A DNA stretch of 64,000 nucleotides from Nephromyces sp. MM_2019. Taxonomy: Eukaryota; Apicomplexa; Aconoidasida; Nephromycida. Shown here in pieces: positions 1 to 10,836 of this stretch (positions are counted from its first letter, which is position 1; every line of letters starts with the position of its first letter). The DNA lies in the NCBI GenBank assembly GCA_015657535.1, contig JADHZB010001533.1:1-64000 (forward strand), written 5' to 3'. The notes under the pieces are model-generated. The model searched no databases and was not told where the DNA came from. It was given only the letters and a program-made list of their open reading frames with translations. Position numbers and translations under genes: made by a program.

Positions 1-46
1 TGTTTGATGTGTGCAGCTTCGCCTGTTTGATGTGTGCAGCTTCGCT
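1..46. repeat. Two direct 23-bp copies
   Basis: The first 23 bases are repeated almost exactly in the next 23 (one difference at the last base), followed by a decayed third start. It sits in a TG-rich intron of the coiled-coil gene. Confidence 0.8.
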
Positions 47-161
47 TGTTTTGTGTGTATCTCCCCCCCCTTTTGTGTGTGTATATCTTCATTGGATAAA
101 CTATCAGCCCTCTTTGTTATTTTTGCGAATTATTTTCTAATTTATCGATGAATTTACACAG

Positions 162-3100
162 GAAAAGCAAAGAAATAGTGGATTTGCAGAGAAAAATCGA
201 TGAAACAGGGTAATTCTACTTTTGTATCGTAGTTTTTTTTATTCATTTGGAGGTGATGCAGGAGGATAAGTTGATATGTTTGTATGAAGATGAAATTCCT
301 TTTCAGTGCTCCAAAAGGGAGCAAAATTTGAATCATTGGGCTGCTTAAATATGTGTGTGAGAAAAAGTGCGAGAGAATGTGTAGATAGGAGTGTGTGTGT
401 AAGAATTCAATGCTTGAGAACGTGTGTGTTATTTTGTGTGTTTGAAGGTATCTGGGAATAATATATATGTATATGAGAATGTGCATGTGTCTTACTTGTT
501 TTGTTGGAATGTGTGCAATGGTGAATGTGATGGTGTGCATTATAATGTGTGTGGGATGGTGTGTATGCGGTGGTTTGTGGGACCTGTGCATCTCAATGTG
601 TGTGGGATGGTGTGCAGCTTAATGTATGTGTGCAGTGGTATTTGGGATCGTGTGCATCTCAATGTATGTGTGCAGCGGTGTGTGTTGAATTCTTTTGGGA
701 TAGCCTCCTATATGTGGGAATGGATAATAAAATGCTTAGGAAAGCCTGTGTGTCGGCCTTTTTGTGTGTTATAATAAAGTCTCACTGTGGGAATACCTGT
801 GTGTGGATTCATTTTAGGAGTGTTAGCTATGTTTATTTGTGTATACTTGTGCCTAAAGGAATTTGTGTGTCTAAGCTTTCAGATTAAGCTCTTGCTCTAC
901 TATATACTGCATCTATTGATAAACTTGGCAGCTGTATTCTATGCTTGGGCGCAGTGTACGAAGGATAATGACTTTAAGTTTAACCTGTTGCGCCGGTGTA
1001 CATACACTTGTTTTGAAATGTTTTCAGCGACTCGCAAGAATTGGCTTCTCAACGGGAGCGGTAGGTGTGTTTTTGCTCTTTATTTGGCATTGCTCAGGAG
1101 AATTTACTAGTCTGTGTGTGTGTGTTAGTTTGTGTGTGTGCGTATCTGTGTGTGCGTATCTCTACACACATTTCTATAAAGGGTAAATGCAGTGTATCTA
1201 AACACATGCTCAGCGTGATTACGCTGATATTAGATGCATATAATGATTTTTCTGTTTTTTTTACTGCCTGAACGAGCTCTATGTAGCCTTCGGTATATAT
1301 AAACCGAAGACTACATGTAGGTTCTTCACGCTTCTGATGTCTTTGCTACTTGTGAGTGTATATATACAAGGACCTACGTGTGTGTTGTTCGTACTTCTCA
1401 CCTGAGTGCTACCCAAGAGTGTATATACAGTGAATATTAGCTAATTTTTCAGCATCGCATATACCAAGTAATAAAGCGAATCACACACGCACGCACAAAA
1501 TTATAGCCTAAGGGCTAGCTGTGTAGCTCTAATCTATTCGCTTCACCTGTCTACCTGTATAGGCTGATACTGCGTATCTCCATCCTTGAAAAAGACTTAG
1601 AGAATGCATTGTCTGACTGGTGAGCTTTTTCCTTCTTTTAGGAGCAGGGGAGGTTTTACTGTATACTCTTTAGCCTATGAGCTTCCGCTGTCAAATCTTC
1701 AGCTTCTTAGCCTTATCTTTCATTTGCAGCTTTACGTTATCTCTGTACGAACAAAGCCTTTATATATGTGCTTGAAGAAAGAGCAGAAATTTCTGTAGTT
1801 TTAGAAGCTATGGGTTTATATACACTGGATACCTGTGGCTTCTCTATATTTCTCCGTCGTTTTTTTACGTCTTCTTTGTTAGATGCTGTGCGTGTATATA
1901 CGCTTGTAATCTTTGGCTTCTCTCCACTTTTCTAGCTCTTTTTTTACCCACTTTGCTAGATGCTGTCGGTTTATGTACGCTGAAAATCTATTACCCCTCT
2001 TTGTCACTCTCTCTCTCCCCATCACATGATTGCCTTATCTTCTGCCTATTTAGGAGGAAGGCTGAGAAGGAGCTTGTTGAAGTGAATATTCGCCTGTCGA
2101 AGCTGGAAGAGTTAGTACTTATGTGTGTGTGTTTAATGAAATTCTGCTTTTTATACATATTTTGAGTGCGCCAGCTTTGATATTCGTCGAATACGCACAC
2201 GCAAATCTGTTTTGGTGTGTTTTTATTTAGCTTTTTACTATGATGCACACACAAATCGGATGTTTTTCAGAGAAAATGATTCGCTGGAGAAGGTCAACGC
2301 AACGTTAAAGTCTCAGCTGATGTACGTACACACCGACATACTCTTGTGTGTGAAGGAAGTTCTCTTGATATAGTGGAGTTAATGCTATACACTGTAGTAG
2401 TAGTAGTAGTAGAGAGTAGTGAGAGTGAAAAGAGTTCGAAGTTAGGTGGGCTTTGGGTCTTCTGTGGTATTTGGTATGTGTGCTTTGAGAAGGAGTTTAT
2501 GTCTTCTTTGTAATGGTGTGTAATATGTCACGTGGGTAATTGTGTATGCCTGGTGTTTGCACAAACTCTACATCCTTTTTTGATAGTGTGTGGTGTATGT
2601 GTGCGTGATTTATACAGAAATTTTACATCTCCTTTGTGATAGTACGTGATTTGTGTGTGTGCTTCTTGTAGCAATGTTACATCTCCTTTTTGATAGTATG
2701 TGGTGTGTGTGCCTGCACCTCACAGGAGGAAATCTACCTCTACTTTGTATCTTAGCGACTCTATAGCCTGTATGTGTGTCCGCCCTTCTTTGCAAGCCCA
2801 CTTGACTTACTCCATTGCTGCTACTTTACACTTCCCTTAAAAACACCGACATACCTGCGTATAATCAAACTGTGTGTGTGTGTGATTTCCCCAAACTCCG
2901 ATCTCTACAACCTATAGGGATGCTAATGATAAATTGAGCAACAGCGGCATCTTAGAGCTCCGTCATGAGTTGGCTGAAAGAGATAAGAGTGTGTGGGATT
3001 TGAGTGAGCGTCTGCTTGCTCAGACTTCTCAAAACAACCTTATTGAAGAGGTAAATTTGCCTTAAATTATGTGTGTGTGCCCCTATTTTTTGCATTTCTT

Positions 3101-6100
3101 GGTGTGCAAGTACACCTACCCCCCTTTCTTGGTATGTTCTGGGAGTGTACGTACACCCTCTGACCTCCCTCCCCGGCCGGCTTGAATCAAAAATCTTCCC
3201 CTGTGTCTGTCATCTCAACATTTTCTGAGCTGCCTATTCACACTGAAAGATCTATTCTATTCTTGCGTGTGTAATTCTCGTGATTTCCCTCTTGAAATTA
3301 TTGAAAATGGAGGTTTGCGTACACCCCTTTTTAAGAATCGATCCTGAAGCATTCCTAATAACCTTTTGTGTGTGAGGATGAATCACTGAGAACATTTTGC
3401 GGTTTTCAGGAGTTAATTCAGCTGCGTAAGGCTATGAAGAAAGCTCCTACTACAGCCACTCCACCCCCGCCATCGCCCACCCAGAATCTTCCTTCCAGTT
3501 CCCCACACACTCCCCTCCTTCCTTCCCAACAACAACATACCCCCCCCCCCATGGAGAAGGAGCATACGCCGCTTTCTCCTCTGGTACAGCAGCAGCAGTC
3601 GATGGCTTCAGAGCTGGCTGTAGTGAGGGTTAAAGAGGAGAATCTGCTGCTTCAAGCTTCAAATGATAATTTGAACGCGAAGCTAGGCAGCCTGGAGCGG
3701 AAGGTTTGAAGAGTGTACGTACACCCCCCCCTTTTGGCAAGGGAGTTAGGGTTGACATGTTTTGATTGCATTTCAAAATTTGAATTTGATAGTCTTTTTT
3801 GAAGTGCATTGAGGTTTTCTTGAGGGTTTTGGGGGGTAGTGGGAGCTGTTGGGGGAGGTGGGGTCGTAGATGCTAATGTGTGTGCTGATGGTGGTGATAG
3901 TGATGTCGATGGTGGGCATGTAGATGCTAATGTGTATTCTTGGTGATGTGTGTGATGATTCTTAAACTTAGTAATACTCGTCTTCATTTCTATCCCCCCG
4001 TGCCAGTAAGCATATTTGTGTATGTGTGTGTGGCTATATCTCTATTTACCTACAGATTGAAAAGTTGAAGAAACAGCTGCAAGATTCCAAGAGCATGAGG
4101 GTAAGAAGCTGATGTTTCTCGCACATATGCATACGCCTGTATGTACACTAATGTTGCTAATATCTTCTGCTACAACGTTCTCTGAAGCTTTTCCGATTGT
4201 TTATGCATATCTGGTGTCAACTTCTAAGCACATTCTTCCCTTCGCCCACACACAGCAGTGCTCTGTTGTGTTTTTTGCGCTTGTTTAGCATTCTCATCTA
4301 TTCTGTGTGTCATTCCGCTCATATTAAGCGTGAAGATACTCTTTTTTTCCTCTTTCCTGCAGTATATCGTTATACCTTTGTTTCTGTGCGTGTGTCTTTT
4401 AAAGCTTGCCGTTTTGAGCTCATTCTTGTGAACAAGCTCGCTCGTTCCTCCGCGCTTTATCTGTTTACCATCAGGAAGCGGATCGCTCATCTCTGTTACT
4501 TCCTAGAAATCTTGTCCTTCCTCTTCCTTCTGGTGAGAAATCGCTTCTGTATAGATTTTTGTGCGATTTTTGATGATTTTTCTTCCTTCAATGTGCATTG
4601 CAGATGGAGGAAGTGAAGTAGACCATCTCAAGATTGAACTCCAACTAAAGGAATTTGCTTTGCGCAAGCTTTGCATTAAGAATGAGCAATTGTTACAGAT
4701 TATAGATCTCAACAACTCATGGAAACCCGATGAGGAAGAGCGCTATCAAGTTCGAATTTCCCTCTTTTTAATTGTGGATTATTTGATGTTTTTTAGCTTC
4801 ATATAGATGAAGAAGAGGAAGAGGAAGAAGAAACCTTTTGCATGAATTTGGTTAATTTTTGCCTAAATCAATGCTTTTTTCGCTGTTTGTAAGATGATTT
4901 TCTACGCTGCCTATCGCTGCAAATCTTGTGATGAAAGTGGGCTTGATTCTGGTGAATTTATACTTGATACATTGCTCAGTGTACATACACAGAGTATACC
5001 CACACGAAAGTGTTTGGGTGTGAGCGGGTTGAAAAAGGTTTCAGATGAGAGAAGCGCTGTAAGTAGGTGATTTTGGTGTGTGTTGGAGCCTTCTGCATCT
5101 CTCTGATTTCATCCATAGCTTATGTTTTCTTTAGAGTGAAGTGCTGTACATACACCGCGGTATTATTTTTAAAGCTTAAAGTTGCCGATGCCTACCGACT
5201 ATTGCTCATACACATTGCTTCATGATAGCAGCTGCTTTTGAAGCAACACTATGTGTGTATTATTTTGGATATTTTGAAGGTGATTTTCTCAAGATTTTTG
5301 TTTCTTTCTTTTGTTCTAGTATATCGAGGTGTACGTACACCCTGTGTGTGTTTCGTTCAACTACCATACAGAGCTCTATGCAGGAGACAGAGCTAATACA
5401 TCAGAATTTGATTGAGGCCAAGAACACGATAGGAATGCTAAACAATGCAAAAATGCAGTTATCAGTAAGTTTAACGCGATTTCTTTCGCATGTGTGATGC
5501 TATGCAAATTCTTTCTTTGTTGTACATTTGTGTGTTTTTTGTATTTGTGTGTCTGTTTATGTGTGTGTGCGCCTCCTTGTGTGCGTGGCTTCTTGTGTGC
5601 GTGGCTTCTTGTGTGCGTGGCTTCTTGTGTGCGTCTTCCTGCTTGTGGTGCGTGTGCTAGCGTCATCACCTTTTTTCTAAGCTTGAATGTGTTTCTCTCT
5701 GTTTTTTTTGTAGAAAGTGTAGCTTCTTCATCCTTTTTTCAGCACAAAAAAACAAAATATTTGCAGTTTCCTGCCCTTTATGCAAATTTTGGTGTGTGTG
5801 CGACCCCTTTATTCATTCTGAGGCGAATAAGAGAGAGCTTTTGTGCAGACATGCGAGCGAGAGGAGTATTTATATGGTGCGAATGACGTATTCTTCTCAT
5901 AATTTAGCGGAAAAAGTGATTTTCTTGCATTTTCTGCTCCAAATTTTCCCGGATAATGAGCTTGTCTGCTTGTATACCGTATGTATAAGCAATAGAGCTA
6001 TGCACTCGAACACACGTACACAAAATGTCTGTACTTTTCTATTATATTGCATCAATTTTCTGAGATTTTGCCTCTAAACGAATGAAAGTAACTTCCTATA

Positions 6101-9100
6101 CTGATGATTGTACTTTGTAGGCAGAATTGGAGCGTTTGAAGTCTGAGAAGACCGAATTGATGGAAGATTCTGTTTCTTCTCACAGCAGCTTGAAGGTATC
6201 ACAATATCCTGTGTGTTTGTGGGAGCTTTTTGCCTTTTTGCATTAGGCTAAAGATATCATAATCTCCCGTGCGCCCCTGCTTTTCCTTTCCTTCTCACAG
6301 TAGCCTGCCTATTCTGCAGTCAATACACTGATTGCTTGCTTTAACTAACTACTAGTACCAAGCATTCAAACTCCAAAGCATATAGCAATAAGAAGCATAG
6401 AGAAGGATGTATCTGTCCAATTCGAAGATTGGAGGAAAGTAAGCTTTTAAAGCTTCTTAACTGCTCTTGTTTTTTTGTGTGTGCAGAATTTTCTCAGCTT
6501 TGCGCACACGCACCCTCTCGAGAGTGCCATCTTTACCACCACCATTGCATTTGCCTTATCCCTCCACAGGAATATTCTCATCTATTCGCCCCTTTTGCAC
6601 TAAAAACACATACTATGGCGCACACACACGCTTTTATTCTTGCATATTCTTGCTTATACTCTCTTATTACTGCAAAAAACTATGAATTAACGTTGATTTC
6701 TACAGGAATTGGCGGAAAAATACAGTGGAGCAATAATACATTACAGAGATGAGATAAACATGTAAGAAAAAGGGTTTTTTTTATTTTGGTGAAGAAACTT
6801 CAGTGTATGTACAATTAAATCTTCCTAATTGCCTCTACCGTAGGAGCGATATGTATGTATGTGAAAAAAAAGAGGTTTTTTGTGTTTTTTTGTGAAGAAA
6901 CTTCAGTGTATATACACTGAGATGCTTCTCTTCTTCTGTAAGCTTTGAATTAGGAATAAAATTTTTGCGGCTTCATTTCTCAATCTTTTATCTTACATTT
7001 TAGTAGTAAGTAGTTTAATGTGTGCGAATTTTCAAGGGAGTTATATAAAGTATTCTTTCCCAGGTATTGTGGTTAGCCTATACGTTTTTTCGGTTTGTTA
7101 AAGCCTTTTTTGTTAGGTATATGAAGATCTAGTATATATACATTTACACACACAAAGATACACATGTGAAGTATATACAGTAACGCACAAGGTTGTGTAT
7201 GTAAGGTGTATGCACACATACCAGTATACATCGAGCATATACTCCCAAATCGGTATACGCGTTTCAAGTATATACACACACTAGTATATGCGCATGAAGT
7301 ACATACGCACACACCAGTATATGCGCATCGCACACACACACGACTATATGCACATCACACATGTACATATTCGCGAAACTTTTTTGCCAATCTTCGAAGC
7401 GCTTTCATAGCTCACCCTCCTCGGCGTGCTCTTAAAGCTTGTTGTATAACTTCGGTGTACGTACATTGCCCGCTTTGTTTGTTTAACGCTTCTCTATGCT
7501 CACTCATGGGTGTATAGTTTTTCTCTGCCATTAATACAGTTGTTTGCAAGCGATTTTTCGATGGGCTGTTATGGTTTCGGAAGTTTTGGGTGTAGATTAA
7601 AGCTAGCCTCCTGGTTGATGTGTGTGTATAATATGTTGTGTAAATGCTTCCTCTACACTCAAGGTACGCTAAACTGCTCGGAAATTCTTTCAATGAAATC
7701 GACCGATTAAACGTAGCATTAAGCAGGGAGAGCAACAGGTAAAAGTCTTAATCTCTGCTTTTTTTTCGTCTTCATGCTTGAAGTGGTAGCTTTGTAAAAG
7801 GATTGAGTGTGTGTGTGTGAGTTGCAACCTTCTTCATCTTCATCATCTTCATCATCTTCATCCCCCATCACCCACCTCGCCCCCCCTCCCTTTCACCCCC
7901 TCCTCCTTTTCTTTCCTTTTGAGTGTAAAACCCCCCCTATTACCCCCTCTGAAGAGCTCCACAAAAGTTGATTTTTCGAGCTGTTTACTCTGCTTTTACC
8001 CCTCAAAAACCGCTAAATTTCGCTCTTCTTCCTCTTCTGTTTGTTCGTTACTTATCAGACGCTATCAGCTTGACGTTCTTAGAGCTGAGAGAGATAAGGC
8101 GGCCTACCAGAAAGGGATTTGGGATATCGGCCTCTTCAAAGAGTCGCCTAATATTAATGGAAAGAGACACTCAAACTTTGAAAGCCCCAGTAGTGGAATA
8201 CAGCATCAACAGGCTGGCAATCTTGATGCAACAGGTAGCTTTCGAGTGCGCAGCTGATGTTTTCTTCACTGCAACTGCAACACACTTTTTTTTGTGCTTT
8301 ATAGGGTTGGGAAAGGGAAGATTTTGTGATTTTTCGAGCTTTTCTTTGTATTCTGGTGGAATTTTATTTGAAGAAAGCTTTTCTGCGTGTATCGTAGGCT
8401 TTGCTGTGAATGTATGTGTGTGTTGTAACCTTTTCAGCATGTTTGTGTGTGCTTTAAGCTTTTCCATGTGTATATGTGTTCTCTAATCATATTTTCCACG
8501 TCTGTTTCTTTATGCTCTAATCTTTTCCCTAATTGTATGTGTGTGTGTGTGTGCATCTTCGCTAAATTTATATTTTTCGTATGTCCCCTGCCTATTCCCC
8601 ACCCTTGTTAAACTATAAAGAACTGAAGAGGTTGTACAAGCAACTTTCATACTGCTTTTGATGTTTCTCATGATAAATTGACGTTTTTTATGCAAACTAC
8701 TCCACCTTTTCAATGGAATCTACACCCTTTGAAGATGTAGGTCGCCACCTCCCCCCCTCCCTTCTGCACAACTTCAAACTCCTCCAGAGATTCATACTCA
8801 GCTTATCCCTAAACAAGTTTGTGTGTGTGTGCCTCTTTTCTTTTCTATCATTAGGGCGCCATACAGCGACTGAAACGAACTTCTCCTTTTCCTCGCCACT
8901 CAACAATGCACCAAACCTTCCAGTAAACTCTGTGTTTAATTCGTATGATAAGTCATCAGCTTTGATGAAGACGCTCACTCCCGAGCAGTATATGCAGAAC
9001 TCGAAGCTTAGTTCCTCTCTTTTATCTACCAGCACAAGAGGGCAGGGTATAGTTTTGGGGGTGTGGGATTCACACACACTTGGTGTGCACTTTTTTGGGT

Positions 9101-10836
9101 TGATATGTGGTGGATAGGGAGGGAGTATTTGGGGGTGTAAGAGGGGGGTGTTGGGGGTGTAAGAGGGGGGTGTTGGGGGTGTAAGAAAGAGGTTTCATGG
9201 ATGTGCGAGGGAGAGGGATGCTCCGTGCGTAACAGGGGTTTTTTTGTGTATGAGGGTGGCTTTATGTATAAGTGAATGTTCTGTGTGTAAGAGGGATCTA
9301 TTCGTGTGTGCTGCACCAAAACCCAAGTCGTATGAAGAGGGTGCTAGATAGCCTCTATACAGCTCTGCATATTCCATGTGATATGTGGGTATCTGCGTAG
9401 TTTATGAGAACCTGAAGACAAGCCATGATTGCAGTTCTCCTAACAAAGACATTAGTTTAGTACTGATTTTTATTAAGACCCTCTACATATTGTGTGTGTC
9501 GCGTGTATAGTAAGTAGGTGAAGAGCTTAGTGTCTAAAGTATTCATAATTGACGACTAATTTTACTTTTTTAAAGTGAGTTTGTGGCTTTTTGTATTTGT
9601 ATTATGCCTTTTTCAAGTTTTAGGAAGGTATTATATGCAATGAAGGCTTTGGTAGGTAAAGCATGCCTTAAGAAAATGTGTGTGTGTTTTCCTTTTGTGT
9701 ATGTCTGTGTGTATGTGTGCGTGTTGATGTGTTTTTTTGTGTGGTATGTGCATATATGTGTGTGTATACGTCGTCCCCTTTTCTTATACAATCTATTCAT
9801 TAAGCATATTTTTAAGATTCTTTCCCAGATAGTATAAACAGCATACTTTACAGACATCTTGTTAAGAAGAGCATTTCCAGAACGCTCTAAAATCTACCTC
9901 ACTCTGCATGTTTGCTTTTCTCTGTATGTATGTGTGTGTTTGTTTCTCTCTCCTCTAAGTTGTGTGTTTCTCTCTCCTCTTGGTTGTGTGTTTCTCTCTC
10001 CTCTAAGTTGTGTGTTTCTCTCTAATTTTTTCTCTAAAATCCACCACTCTCACAAAGAGAAGGCTCTTAACTTGCACGCTGATAGATACAGCTGCTTGAG
10101 CTTTTGAGCTGATACTAATACGTTGATTAAACTTGCTTTTAAAGCTATCTGATTCTATTCTTTGTAGTTATTTGTGTGTGTGCAGAAACTTATATGGGAA
10201 AAAATGAGGACTTCACTTCCTTGTTGGGAGTGTTAGAGCAGAACGAAAGGTCTAGCCGAATGTTTAATGGAGCATCCAGTGCAGGATTTTCTCCGGCTGT
10301 CTCTCGGGAGGAAGAATATCTTACAATTGATTTATCCTGATTTTTTCTGTATGAATGAGATGTAAATAAAATCGCAGGCTGGCTGGATAAATGCAAGTTA
10401 CATGTTTTTGTGTGTGTGGATTGGCGTGTGTGAGGTTGTGTGTGGACTGGTGTATGTGGAATGGCGTGTGTGGATTGATGCGTGTGGATTTGTGCATTTC
10501 TCTCGGTGTGTGCAATTGCGTTTATGCGTTTCTTTCTGTTTTTATTTCTCTCTCAGTATACACTGGTATGTGTGCATTTTTATTTGTTCTTTTCTCTCTT
10601 AGTCTAAATTTGTGTGTGCGTTTACCTCCCTCTCGCTTCATATAAATCTCCGTCTGTGTTAACAGTACGCCAACTAGGACGCTAAATGAACTACAAACTT
10701 TTTTTACAAGACTACGTCAGCGAGAGCAGTTTTGCATGCTGGGGGATAGAGCGGCCACCATTGGTAGAAGCTCTAATGAGATCTCGTAAGGATACACGTT
10801 TTTCCCTTGTAAAAGCTGCTGCTTTCATTTAGATGA
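162..10836 (+). CDS. Coiled-coil protein, many small exons; 5' end lies outside the window
   Basis: I do not recognise the family. Exons that join in phase: 162-209, 1028-1060, 2054-2110, 2271-2321, 2918-3050, 3410-3703, 4056-4100, 4475-4532, 4604-4749, 4797-4850, 4894-4980 (less sure), 5372-5464, 6121-6195, 6706-6761, 7664-7738, 8059-8234, 8855-9046, then 10186-10249 with 10666-10785 and 10833-10836, or a direct stop at 10338-10340. The product is rich in Glu, Lys, Leu and Gln in heptad-like order (for example RKAEKELVEVNIRLSKLEE, ELAEKYSGAIIHYRDEIN), which means coiled coil. Exon 3410-3703 carries a Pro/Ser/Thr-rich linker and a short Gln run; exon 4797-4850 has eight Glu in a row. The layout resembles centrosomal or basal-body scaffold proteins (Cep135/Bld10 class), but that is a guess from composition only. 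Introns are TG-rich. Phase agreement over about 18 junctions is the main support. Confidence 0.72.
2394..2412. repeat. (TAG)n microsatellite
   Basis: About six uninterrupted GTA/TAG triplets in an intron of the coiled-coil gene. Confidence 0.85.
5579..5640. repeat. 16-bp tandem repeat in an intron
   Basis: The unit GTGCGTGGCTTCTTGT occurs about 3.5 times head to tail inside the intron between the exons at 5372-5464 and 6121-6195 of the coiled-coil gene. Confidence 0.8.
7831..7862. repeat. CTTCAT-type tandem repeat
   Basis: Five imperfect copies of a CTTCATCAT/CTTCAT unit in the pyrimidine-rich stretch upstream of the acceptor at 8058. It may simply be an extended polypyrimidine tract. Confidence 0.65.
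9131..9187 (+). repeat. G-rich 22-bp tandem repeat, G-quadruplex-prone
   Basis: A 22-bp unit (GGGGGTGTAAG then AGGGGGGTGTT) is repeated about 2.5 times in the sense strand of the intron between exons 8855-9046 and 10186. It offers at least four runs of five or six G within 60 bases. Confidence 0.85.
9943..10022. repeat. 24-bp tandem repeat in an intron
   Basis: TCTCTCTCCTC plus TTGTGTGTT units alternate about 3.5 times, with single-base differences between copies. It lies in the last long intron of the coiled-coil gene. Confidence 0.8.

Noticed and set aside
154..591. 145-codon minus-strand frame rich in His, Ile and Thr
   Set aside because: It is antisense to an intron full of TG runs, which lack stops when read as CACACA. 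It also overlaps the + strand exon 162-209.
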